In this document: positions 9,524 through 21,685 of the stretch, in pieces
How positions within the stretch are numbered: the first letter of the stretch is position 1
Layout: each line of letters begins with the position of its first letter
Origin: Craterostigma plantagineum
Taxonomy: Eukaryota; Streptophyta; Magnoliopsida; Lamiales; Linderniaceae
Direction of reading: 5' to 3'
DNA length: 64,000 nucleotides
Assembly (NCBI GenBank): GCA_027422505.1
Contig: JAPQWV010000407.1
Location: forward strand, 186,001 to 250,000
The notes under the pieces: model-generated
What the model was told of the DNA's origin: nothing
What the model saw: the letters and a program-made list of their open reading frames with translations, nothing else
Database searches by the model: none
Made by a program: the position numbers and the translations under genes

Positions 9524-10344
9524 TTACATTATTGAGACAAATACCTAACCGGGCCGGGCCTGAACACATGCTTTGAACATATCCATTTGAAATCTTCGGC
9601 CCATTTGATTGAAGAATCTTTATTTAGTTGAAGAAGCTCTTGGCCCTTTGACCCAAAGTGCAGTGCAATCCAACTCCAATAGATTAAAACCGATTATTTA
9701 TATTAGTGTTATTAGAACAGCGCCGCTTGATGATCTTGAAAGGACATATTTCAGTACGTGTTTGCCATGATTTTTGCTCATGGTAGAGTAAAGATATAAA
9801 TCTTAACATCAATTCAAATATCACAAATAAGTAATAATATCATATCGCCGACCTTGCAAATAGATTGCTTCACGCACAGACAACTCATGTCAACCAGGTT
9901 AACTTAAACTAAAGTTTTCATTTGTTAAAAGCAATCTAACGTATAGGGATATCTCCGTTGACTTCAAACATTGTCCTAAAAATGAAGGCACGCCCGGCGA
10001 ACGTTTTATTTCGAAATCCCACTTACAAATTTATAATACAGCACATGACGATTAGGCCAATATAAAACCCTAATTTCCACGTTCTCAAGTTGCTTCTTGT
10101 TAGCTACATATATCTGATTTCAAGACTATAAATAATATCAACAAGGGGCCAATCCTTAAGCTATAAGCATAATTTAGTACAAGCAACACCCACGTTATAT
10201 CTACATATTATATATATATCCAAACAATTCATCCCAGCGAGGACAAGGGTTTTTGACTCTATAAAAACCCTAATGTTAACGATGATGCCATCACCTCCAC
10301 ACATACACTTTTACAAGCATTACAAAACAACCCAACACGAAACA
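9524..10344. other. Intergenic / promoter region of dirigent gene 4
   Basis: No coding sequence is supported. A TATA-like CTATAAAAAC lies at about 10259, some 85 bp before the start codon of dirigent gene 4. The rest is AT-rich with no repeat that could be named. Confidence 0.5.
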
Positions 10345-10908
10345 ATGGCAAGCAACAAACACTACAAGAACCTAGTCCTCATTTTGCTCTTCTCTTATTC
10401 CCTCCAAGCCATGACGATGGCGAGCGATTTCGACCTCGAAAGAATTCGTAAAAACGAGCACAAAGTAACCGAGCTACAACTCTACGTTCAAGACATCCTA
10501 AGCACACAGCCTCGTACCACAATCCCCGTGGCATTTGCCCGAACGACCTCATCCTCGCCCACGCTATTTGGGCTCATTGGAGTCCTCGACGATCCAGTTA
10601 GGACCGAGCCCAGCCCAGATGGGGAGATAGTGGGCCAACTCCAAGGGATATTAGCCTATACTTCTTTGGAGGAGATTAGCCTTCACATGACAATGGCCCT
10701 CGTTTTTACGGGCGGTGAATACAATGGAAGCTCTTTGACCTTGGTTGGTCATAACCCTTATCTGCATCGGTTTAGGACACTGCCTATCGTTGGTGGGACC
10801 GGCGATTTCCTCTTGGCTCGCGGGATTGTGAGTATAAGGACTTTTTCGTCAAATGCTACGACGGGCGATGCTTTCTTCGAGTACAATATTACTGTGGTGC
10901 ATTTTTAG
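10345..10908 (+). CDS. Dirigent protein 4
   Basis: The product is a 187-residue single-exon dirigent protein. The start at 10345 (MASNKHYKN) is preferred over 10273 because it gives a basic start plus hydrophobic signal peptide (LVLILLFSYSLQAMTMA), and 10273 lies only about 15 bp from the TATA. Family blocks visible are ELQLYVQDIL, FGLIGVLDDPV, GQLQGILAYTS, ALVFTGGEYNGSSLTLVGHNP, LPIVGGTGDFLLARG and EYNITVVHF. Two positions depart from the others in the cluster: GRAQG is GQLQG, and FRLARG is FLLARG. It closes the four-gene dirigent cluster, all transcribed in the same direction. Confidence 0.92.
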   Translation: MASNKHYKNLVLILLFSYSLQAMTMASDFDLERIRKNEHKVTELQLYVQDILSTQPRTTIPVAFARTTSSSPTLFGLIGVLDDPVRTEPSPDGEIVGQLQGILAYTSLEEISLHMTMALVFTGGEYNGSSLTLVGHNPYLHRFRTLPIVGGTGDFLLARGIVSIRTFSSNATTGDAFFEYNITVVHF

Positions 10909-11280
10909 TGAGATGTAGGAAATGTTTGTCTTCGTATGTTGTCCTTTGCTGCTGCTTTGCTCGTTCCATTCCTTTGTTGTTGTATGTAATGCCATAATAA
11001 TATGAACGTTGTTCTGTTCTGTATGCTTGTGTTGACGGTTAAAAACGGTTGAGGCGTATTTGGGCCGATTTTAATGGGCTTATGGGCCATTTGGACTGAA
11101 TTTAGAGCCCAATTACTGCAGAAAAAATCGACGCTAATATGAATGTAGTAAAGCCCTTTAACAAAAGTCGATCTTGCGGTGACGTTGAAGTGGAAGAGAT
11201 ACGGCGAGTCTCACGACGAACGGCGACTGATCTCAGGCGGCGATGCTCGCCTCGGCTCACATGTTGACCTTCTTGCTGAT

Positions 11281-13020
11281 ATGAAACCCGATAAACCTCG
11301 CTTATATCCCTGCGTTGTCAAGAGCATAATCAATCTCACGTCACGAGGCCAGCTTCGCGAAGCTGTTGACCTTTTGCCAATCTTAGCTCGCAAAGGTATC
11401 GTTTTGAGCTTTAAGACCACCGCGTATCTCCTTAAACAATGCGGCGATGCGAAGGCGATCAGGGAAGGGAGATGGGTGCACATTCATATGCAGGTCACGG
11501 GTCTGAAACGTCCCGGCACTTTCTTGTCGAATCATTTGATAAATATGTACGCCAAGTGTGGAGATCACGTGAAGGCCCGGGAGATGTTCGACAAAATGCG
11601 CGCGCGGAACTTGTATTCTTGGAACAACATGCTGTCTGGGTACGCCAATTTGGGCATGGTAAGAGCTGCCAAGAGGTTGTTCGATAAAATGCCCGAGAGG
11701 GATTTTGTGAGTTGGAATGCGATGGCGATGGCTTACTTGAATAGTGCGGTCTTCCATGAAGCTTTGAAGCTTTATAAAGAGCTGAGAAGGTCGGGAATCG
11801 GGTATAATGAATTTAGTTTCGCTGGGGTGTTGACGGTTTGCGTCAAATTGAGGGAGCTTAATCTTGCTCGGCAGTTACACTGTCAAGTTCTAGTAGTCGG
11901 CTTTCTATCAAACGTGGTACTTGCTAGTTCTGTTTTGGATGCATATGCGAAATGTGGCGAGTTAGGTGACGCTATGAGGTTGTTTACGGAGATGAATGAG
12001 AGGGATGTTCTTGCTTGGACCACTCTAGTTTCGGGCTTTGCTCAAGCGGGTGATGTAATCTCCGCTCAGGAAATCTTTGATGCCATGCCCAAGAGAAATT
12101 CTGTTTCTTGGAACGCTCTGATTGCATGTTATGCCCAGAACAGAATGGAACATCGTTCCCTTAAGTTATTTGCAGACATGATCAGGCAAAATGTAGAGCC
12201 TGACCAGGTTTCATTTAGTAGCTGCCTAGATGCTTGCACAAGCCCAATATTTCTCGGCTGTGGTATGCAAATCCACTCACGTATGACAACTGCTGGTATT
12301 AGGCCGAACGTAGTAATCACAAGCTCCCTCCTCGACATGTACTCAAACTGTGGAAGCATAGAATTCGCCAAGCGAGTCTTCGTCACTTCAAGAAACAAGC
12401 AGCAGCATGTAATGCTGTGGAATACTATGATGTCTGCATTAGCAAACCATGGCTTTGGAAAACTGGCAATGAAGATGTTCGCTGCTGACATGGCGAGACG
12501 GGGCGTTAAACCTGACCGAGCCACCTTTCTTGCGCTGTTAAAAGCATGTAGCAAGTCATCCCTTGTGCAAGAAGGGCTCAAGTTGTTCGAAGCCATGAGG
12601 ACAGATTACGGTATTGCCCCCGATCAAGAGCACTACGAGTGCTTGATCGATTTGCTCGACCTGATAAATTTGCTGAAGAAGGTGCCATTTAATCCCGACG
12701 ATCGCGTTTGGGATTCGTTCATATCCGTTTGTAGAAGTCATGGAAACTTAGTTTTCGGTAGATTACTTGCGAAACAGCTTGCTGAAGTAGAGCCTTGCTC
12801 TGGCGCTGCTCGTCTTCTGTTGGCGGGAATATATGCTGCTCTTGGAAGGTGGGATGACTCGGAAGATGTTAGGCGGCTTTTGAACGAAGATAAAGCTCTC
12901 AATTGGTTAGACATCGATCGAAAAATAAGTTGTCGTAGATCGGATTTTCCCGACAAGGGAACATCGGCGGTTTCTGCGTTGTTGGATGATCAAGATTCAT
13001 TGTGTTATGTTAAGAGGTAA
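11281..13020 (+). CDS. PLS-class pentatricopeptide repeat protein
   Basis: The product is an intronless PPR protein of about 579 residues from the first in-frame ATG (11281). The frame is open upstream to 11152 but contains no ATG there. Successive 31-36-residue repeats carry the typical LINMYAKCG, ARNLYSWNNMLSGYA, ERDFVSWNAMAMAYL, RDVLAWTTLVSGFAQ and DQEHYECLIDLL signatures of the PLS subfamily, followed by a weak E-type C-terminus with no DYW deaminase domain. PLS proteins bind organellar transcripts, mostly for C-to-U editing. From memory the closest relative is the Arabidopsis At2g21090 type. Compared with it, the segment after CLIDLL is shortened by several residues and the E domain is eroded. 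The target RNA and the organelle are unknown. Confidence 0.9.
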   Translation: MKPDKPRLYPCVVKSIINLTSRGQLREAVDLLPILARKGIVLSFKTTAYLLKQCGDAKAIREGRWVHIHMQVTGLKRPGTFLSNHLINMYAKCGDHVKAREMFDKMRARNLYSWNNMLSGYANLGMVRAAKRLFDKMPERDFVSWNAMAMAYLNSAVFHEALKLYKELRRSGIGYNEFSFAGVLTVCVKLRELNLARQLHCQVLVVGFLSNVVLASSVLDAYAKCGELGDAMRLFTEMNERDVLAWTTLVSGFAQAGDVISAQEIFDAMPKRNSVSWNALIACYAQNRMEHRSLKLFADMIRQNVEPDQVSFSSCLDACTSPIFLGCGMQIHSRMTTAGIRPNVVITSSLLDMYSNCGSIEFAKRVFVTSRNKQQHVMLWNTMMSALANHGFGKLAMKMFAADMARRGVKPDRATFLALLKACSKSSLVQEGLKLFEAMRTDYGIAPDQEHYECLIDLLDLINLLKKVPFNPDDRVWDSFISVCRSHGNLVFGRLLAKQLAEVEPCSGAARLLLAGIYAALGRWDDSEDVRRLLNEDKALNWLDIDRKISCRRSDFPDKGTSAVSALLDDQDSLCYVKR

Positions 13021-13719
13021 TGGTTACCATATTGTTGTAGCTTACACTTATTTTCTCTGGGCTATTCCTTTTTATTGCCTGTGTTGCTGGCCTTATGCAT
13101 AATCTCAATATTGATTGACACAAGTATCAAGTAATCACTTCAATTAAACGCCTAACACGACGAAAGTATGCTACAAAGTACAAATAGATACCCCTCCAAG
13201 CAACTTTACGCAAATTAAGGTGACATTATTATAATAATAGAATACGATGAAAAGGTAAAAAAGCGTATATTTTGACGTCTTTTAAGAATATTTAATATTA
13301 TTATATTGATTGTTTGTGATGGTTTTTTTGCTAAAAAATGAAAGGTGATAAAATTATTGGGACGTTCGAAATGGAAAAGTGTGATAAAATTAGCGGGACG
13401 GATGGAGTATTATTATTAGGCAAAAACTGGAAACTATTTTATTATAAGATAAGCCCACCTATCAATTTGGTTCTTGAGCCCATAACATAAGCTGTCCAAA
13501 GATCTTTGGGAAGTCCAAATCATAGAAATTAGACTCAGATGATGTGTTGTGCTGAGTGAGGATCGACACGAGCGACATTGTCCAGTTTAATCAGCAGTGT
13601 TTGCATTGAATCTCATAGGAAAATAAACTGATTTTTCAGTTCGTCTTAATTGCGAGATCGGCGAAGGAATTTGAGGGGAGAAAGGAGAGAAACAAGCAAA
13701 AAAGATGAATGCTTGAGAG
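13021..13719. other. Intergenic region with decayed Stowaway end
   Basis: No gene is supported. About 13320-13407 ends in GCGGGACGGATGGAGTA, the inverse of a Stowaway terminus, with an internal repeat of GATAAAATTA. No matching opposite end was found, so this is a fragment. The 5' UTR of the cyclophilin gene should occupy the last part. Confidence 0.5.
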
Positions 13720-15230
13720 ATGGGGCGAGATATCTCAGCGTTGCTTCAGCCCAGGAGTTTGTTGATTTTCGCAGCGGTTCTGCTTCTAATATTCTACGCT
13801 TCTTCCTTCTCGCAACAGGTCTTTGTTTCTTCTTACTCCCTCGAGTTCGGATTTTGAATGTTTACTATTCGGATTTGTTTGGCTTTGCCCAACGGATTTC
13901 CTTCTGCTGTATGATCAATTTGGTGGGTTCTGTTTCATTAGCGATACAGTACTTTCCTGGTGTATTTTTATGCAATATGTCAGCTCTGATAATAAAGGTC
14001 TCGTCTTGTAAAGCTTATGAGCTATGAGGTAAGCCAACACCTATCTGTTGATCCTAGTGGCTTTTTTATGTATCTTAACAGAAATTTTTTGGTTTGCTAT
14101 CTCAGTTTTGGCTTTCCATTCATTATTTGCATCTGTACATTTCCAGGTAGTGGTGAAGGATGAGGAGAACTATGAGATCACTCACAGGGTATACTTAGAT
14201 GTTGACATAGATAAACAGCGTATAGGTAAGCCCATTCTTTAAGTATGTAACTTATTATGTGACAATCTCCCTGTTTGAAACTGGTATGGTGTTTCATTAC
14301 CTTTGGAATATTCTGCAGGTAGAATTACGATAGGATTATACGGCCAAGTTGTGCCTAAAACTGTTGGTAATGAATGGCTTTTTTTTATCTACTCTCTTTA
14401 AGCGTTCCAATATCATACCTTTTTATCGAATGAGATTCTTACCTGCTCTTAATCGTGTCCCTTAATTCGTTTGCAGAGAACTTCAGGGCCTTGTGCACAG
14501 GTATTTCATTTCCACGACTTCTCCTTGCCTTCGATGTTCATGTTATAGGAGCTGATCTCTAACATTCGCTCTCTTTTCCTTCAACCTCATTGGTTCTTGA
14601 TTTAGGGGAAAGAGGTGAAGTCAATGGAGTACTACTCCACTACAAAGGCATTCCGTTCCATCGCATCATACCTGGATTCATGATACAAGGCGGGGACATT
14701 GTTTCGAGAGATGGGAAGGGAAATAGATCAATATACGGCGGCACATTCAGAGATGAAAATTTCAAGCTGAAGCACTCACATGCAGGTCCCTGATGAGGCT
14801 TCAAGTCCCATAAAAATAAGATAAAAAAGAAAAAAGAAAAATAATCCCTTTCTTCATCCTTTTTCCTTTGTCAGGTGTTGTGGCGATGGTGAATTCAGGG
14901 CCCGATTCAAACGGTTCGCAGTTTTTCATCACAACTGTTAAGACCTACTGGTAAGTGGTATATGCTTCTCTTAGCCTAATCCATGCTTTACTTTTAATCG
15001 CGCCATTTCCATGACCATAATTTGAAACACATCTTGGACAAAAAAGGTTGGATGGCGAGCACGTCGTTTTCGGGAAAGTGATCGATGGCATGGACGCTGT
15101 GTACGCCATTGAAGGAAGTGCTGGTACTTACAGTGGGAAGCCGAGGAAGAAGGTAGTAATCGCAGATTCAGGGGAGATATCCAAGGCCAAGTGGGAAGAA
15201 GAACACTCCTCTCAAGTTTTGACCAACTGA
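13720..15230 (+). CDS. CYP21-1: CYP21-1-like peptidyl-prolyl isomerase (cyclophilin)
   Basis: Seven exons (13720-13818, 14147-14225, 14319-14366, 14477-14500, 14606-14785, 14875-14950, 15047-15230) keep phase throughout and give 229 residues. An N-terminal hydrophobic anchor ([17 protein letters not shown]) is followed by a complete cyclophilin domain: [29 protein letters not shown], the catalytic block [34 protein letters not shown], and the C-terminal [15 protein letters not shown] that typifies the Arabidopsis CYP21-1/CYP23 group. It should catalyse cis-trans isomerisation of prolyl bonds in the secretory pathway. The FHRII arginine, the Q of QGGD and the W of WLDGEH, which line the active site and the cyclosporin pocket, are present. 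One exon is only 24 bp. The function is by homology. Confidence 0.93.
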
Positions 15231-15529
15231 TGTGCATATGGTTCCTCACTTCCTTCCAAGATAGAGGACTATAAATGAAATGGGAAGGAATCTAATTATA
15301 TCGGTGCTATTGTAATTCATATAGGCAGCCACTTGCGTAAAACATTATTACAGAGCTCTTTTACTACTTTCTCTCGATATTACATTCTTTCAACTGTTAA
15401 CTATAAAAATGAGATAAAAATAGCTTCTCTGTAATCTAACCCCCGCCTTAAGTTCGAGAAAACCATGCTGCTCAAAACTAATATTATCGCCCATAACACT
15501 AAAACTAAGGAGTGGTGGCACCATTATCA

Positions 15530-16191
15530 TTAATCTCGAGTTTTTCTTTGCTTGGTGGGCTGATCGTTGCTGTAATAAGGAGGGCTTATTCTAAGCTCCA
15601 AATTCAAATCTGGGCACTTTTCTTCATCTGGGCTATCATGATCTTCCATGATCATCAAAACCCTATCGAGTTTCTTCCCATGTTTCGAATTCGAAACAGC
15701 AGCAGCTGCTCGAGCCTCGCCGATTGGCCTGTGGGTTAAAGGATCAATACCACGGGTCATCAGCTTTCTCCTAACGTGTGTGTTCCAATAGTTCTTGATC
15801 TCATTGTCTGTCCTCCCAGGTAATCTTCCCGCTATAAGAGACCACCTTTACCAAAAAAACATCACACATGTTTAACAAGATAATCAAACGATAATCAGAT
15901 ATTATAGGGGTTTATAGATTATTACTTGTTGCCATGGTGGCTGTGTAGCTTGATGATGAGTTCATCTTCTTGTCGGGTGAAGTTCCCACGTTTGAGGTCG
16001 GGCCTTAGGTAATTGATCCATCTCAAACGGCAGCTGTTCCCACACCGAAGTAAGCCAGCGGCCTTTGGAAGAAATCTCCAGCAACCCACACCGTGCGAGC
16101 GTATATAAGCAATCAAAAGCTCGTCTTCTTCTTTGGTCCACGATCCTTTGTTTGTGTGACCTGCTTTCTCGCAACACGGAGACCTACCCAT
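15530..16191 (-). CDS. R2R3-MYB transcription factor, subgroup 4 (repressor type)
   Basis: Two exons (16191-15926 and 15845-15530) encode 193 residues. The N-terminus [21 protein letters not shown] starts a complete R2R3 domain. The single intron interrupts R3 after GNK, as in the AtMYB4 group. The C1 motif [10 protein letters not shown] and the EAR-type C2 motif [12 protein letters not shown] are both present, the hallmarks of subgroup-4 repressors of phenylpropanoid genes. The protein ends about 16 residues after C2, so the C3 zinc-finger-like and C4 motifs are absent. Two residues in the R2 recognition region are atypical: F for S at position 40 (WRFLPKAAG) and N for K at position 52 (CGNSCRLRW). 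A link to lignin or lignan control near a dirigent cluster is attractive but only inferred. Confidence 0.92.
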
Positions 16192-16863
16192 GACAACCTT
16201 TTTTAGAACGTGGAAGGTATTTAAGGCATTTGATATGCAGTTTATTGTTAGTGTTTATATGTGTGTGTGTGTGTCTAAGTATTTGGCTATACGTGAGCTT
16301 ATTAATTGCTTCTAGATGCGAGTTGGTGAGAAGGTTTGGAGAGTGGCTGGTAAAAGTTCTATGGTTTGTTGATCATGTAATATAATAAACTTTGCTTCAA
16401 GACAAATTTCATATGACGGACTGAAGGAAATTATATATCACTAACTGTATGATGAGATACGTGTGTTTGATTCGTTCTTGGTGTGCTCTAACTTTGTAAA
16501 AATATTATGTCACGTATGAAATAGCTTCTAGAACCATTTCCATAAATGGCTGATAAAATCAAAAAAAAAAAAAAATGAGTAAGGTTGCGTATGTGTGATG
16601 TGCCATGTGGGCTTTTTATTTGGTATAATACCTTCCACTTGGGCACCATGTGAGCTGACTGATCATCAAACCTTAATCATATTAAATTAAATGAACTATG
16701 ATGTTGAAAGAAAATTAAGGATGTTGCTGAAAAGCAGGAATTTAAACTTCAAGTTTCAACACATTTTTAAAGGAGTTTGATATCAAGCCAATCCAAACTA
16801 GGAGGAGTTAAAAAGATTCAACCCTGCAAAATTAACATAGACAATCTAACCCGCAATTTGCGT
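16192..16863. other. Intergenic region between MYB and MSI-like genes
   Basis: A short TG microsatellite lies at 16258-16274 and a run of A at 16560-16575. No coding sequence or transposon end is supported; the last part should be 3' UTR of the WD40 gene. Confidence 0.5.
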
Positions 16864-18871
<2,008 letters not shown>

Positions 18872-20269
18872 TTTCTTCCACTAATCTTTTCTTGAGAGAA
18901 AAACAGAGATTAAAAGGTAGAAGAAACTGTGAACTCCAATCGAGATGACAACAGAATAGGGTTTGTCTTACCCGCCAAATATTTGTTTTTCGCTCGTAAT
19001 TATAATCGCGAAGTTCATTTTTCATCCCCTCTTTTAAGAGTATTTGCAGAATCACCCCTCACATTAAATATCCAGCACCAATTTGGGCTTCAGATGCAGT
19101 TAGCAAACTAATAGCTCAATCTATTGGGCCCATTTAAAAGCTGGACATACATACAAGGCCCATAACAAAGAGTTACGAGGTCATTATCGTCTTTTTCTCC
19201 CGGCAGCTTTTAACGACTAAATTGAAAGAAAACTCTGGAATCTTCGGCTGACGAGAGACACGTGGCACAAATCTGATGGTCGTTTTTCCAAGCCATTTTA
19301 TTACCTTACATTTTAAATCAAGAAAAAGCCAAAGAGTGAAGAGACATTATGGAATAATTTCTTCTTAATCATCTCACTTGGGCGGTTCCCAGCTGTATCC
19401 CACATGATGATTAGGATTGATTACTAAGAATTCTTTTGTAGGAAAAACAAATGATCAATAATCAGCAAAAAAAGATTAACACAGAACGTGATAAGATAAT
19501 TCCATGTATAATATACAGCGTTCTGAGAAGTAAGAGCACCGATCTTACATTACACAGGCTGTAAGTACATCCGAGAAAGAGAATGTCTAAATGTGTCAGA
19601 GATCAAACATAATCATGTACTTTATAACAGAAAACTAATCAAATAATTGAATCATTGAAGTTATAATGTATTCATCATGCATTATCAGCTGCAATGATAA
19701 AACAGCAAATATATATATCTAACTTAATGTTCTAAATTAAGTTATTATTTGATCGTTTTCAATAAACTAGTGGACAAGGTGAGATTTCGACTTCGAAGAC
19801 GATGTTGTTTACGTAAAGAGAGATTCCATTTCACGGATAAGGACGAGGACTATCAAAGTCATGGAGAAAGAAAAGCGCCCGTTACCTCAATTATGCCAAA
19901 CTAATAATTAATAAATTACATCATTGTTTTGTTTATGGGTTGTTAGAAAAAAAAATTAAGGAAAAATAGAGCCGTTGGGCTGAGGGGGGCCCACTACAGT
20001 AAAGCCCACAGTGAAAAAAGCAGATTAGATGATTAGCCCTCACATGGTTCTTTGCTGTACCGCTGGACCCCACTTTTTACACTTCGGCATTTTGTTTCTT
20101 TCTGAGTTCAATTACTATAATGCCCTTACTGGTAACTCCCATGCGTCTCACTTTAAAAAGCGCCCTCGTGTTCTTCACTGCAGCACAGCACAGCACAGCA
20201 CACAAAACGCATATCATCTCATATCTCCTCCAAAGAAAGCAAAGAGCCGTATAAGATCGCAGTTCTACA
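18872..20269. other. Divergent promoter region, MSI-like and PIP2 genes
   Basis: This 1.4-kb stretch lies between two genes transcribed away from each other. It has no supported coding region. Just before the aquaporin start there is a CAGCA microsatellite (about 20180-20203), which should lie in the 5' UTR. Confidence 0.5.
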
Positions 20270-21373
20270 ATGACGAAGGAAGCGAGCGAAGAGGGACAAA
20301 TCCACCACGGCGGCAGAGACTACGCCGACCCGCCGCCGGAGCCGTTCTTGGGCGTGGGCGAGCTCAGGCTTTGGTCCTTCTACAGAGCCCTCATCGCCGA
20401 GTTCATCGCCACTCTGCTCTTCCTCTACGTCACCGTCGCCACCGTCATCGGACACAAGCAGCTCAGCGCCGCCGACCAGTGCAACGGCGTCGGACTCCTC
20501 GGCATCGCTTGGGCCTTCGGCGGAATGATCTTCATCCTCGTCTACTGCACTGCTGGGATCTCAGGCAGGCATAACATACATTACACTTCTCTAACACAAA
20601 AAGACTCCTCTTTTATTTACGGTACCTCTTAACTCTTCGTTTTCCCTGCTTCTTTCAGGCGGGCACATTAACCCGGCGGTGACCTTCGGCCTGTTCTTGG
20701 CGCGGAAGGTCTCCTTAATACGGGCCGTCGCTTACATGATAGCACAGTGCTTGGGAGCTATCGCCGGCGTCGGCTTGGTCAAAGCCTTCATGAAGAATCC
20801 TTACAATAGGCTCGGCGGCGGTGCAAACACTGTAGCACATGGCTACAACAAAGGCACGGCCTTGGGAGCGGAGATCATCGGCACCTTCGTGCTTGTATAC
20901 ACCGTCTTCTCAGCCACTGACCCAAAGAGGAGCGCGCGTGATTCGCACGTCCCTGTAAGCTTGAATAATCAGGACGTAATCCTTAATTTGTCCTTGTAAT
21001 TGGGCACTTTTTTGCTGATGGGTTCTTCTTTGTAGGTTTTGGCTCCACTTCCGATAGGTTTTGCTGTGTTTATGGTTCACTTGGCTACGATTCCCATCAC
21101 TGGGACTGGAATCAACCCAGCTAGGAGCTTTGGAGCTGCTGTGATATACAACAACGATAAAGCTTGGGACCACCATGTAAATATATAATTTTTTTCTTTT
21201 CCTTACATCCTCGTACTCGAATTAAAGATCGAATTTTTACCGTGTGATGAATAATGCAGTGGATTTTCTGGGTTGGTCCTATGGTGGGAGCATTAGCAGC
21301 GGCGATATACCATCAGTTCATCTTAAGGGCTCAAGCTGCCAAGGCTTTGGGTTCTTTCAGAAGCTCCAACTGA
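20270..21373 (+). CDS. PIP2: PIP2-type plasma-membrane aquaporin
   Basis: Four exons (20270-20564, 20659-20954, 21036-21176, 21260-21373) encode 281 residues. The protein has six membrane segments and both pore motifs, [11 protein letters not shown] and GINPARSFG. Its gating residues are the loop-B serine in ARKVSLIRA, the loop-D histidine in [14 protein letters not shown], and the C-terminal phosphorylation site LGSFRSSN. The short N-terminus and longer C-terminus place it in the PIP2 rather than the PIP1 group. The F, H, T and R residues expected of a water-selective filter appear to be present. Intron 1 has a GC rather than a GT donor (CAG then GCAGGC), which fits the reading phase and the conserved exon junction. 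It transports water, and perhaps hydrogen peroxide, across the plasma membrane. Confidence 0.95.
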
Positions 21374-21685
21374 TGATGATCATAGATTGAGAAAAAGAAA
21401 CAGCAGCTTTTTTCGTATTTGTCGTATCTCTCGTCTTTGTTGTATTGTTAACCTATTTGCTTTGCTTCTATTCTAGTGTGTGGAGTGGTTGTTCTTAAAA
21501 TTGTATTTTCTTGAAACAAAATTATATATGTGTATTTGCAACATAATTTAGCAGACGAGACACGACAGGTTCGTGATCATCACATATAATATCTGATTTA
21601 GTTACACCGTCAGAAACAGTGAAAAGAAAGATCCAATTCCAAGCAGAAGAGAAAACCTTTTTTTCTTTATCTTTTCCAAATTCTG

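Noticed and set aside
20029..20574. 181-aa frame overlapping the aquaporin start
   Set aside because: It reads the GC-rich aquaporin exon in another frame; the in-phase aquaporin has all motifs.
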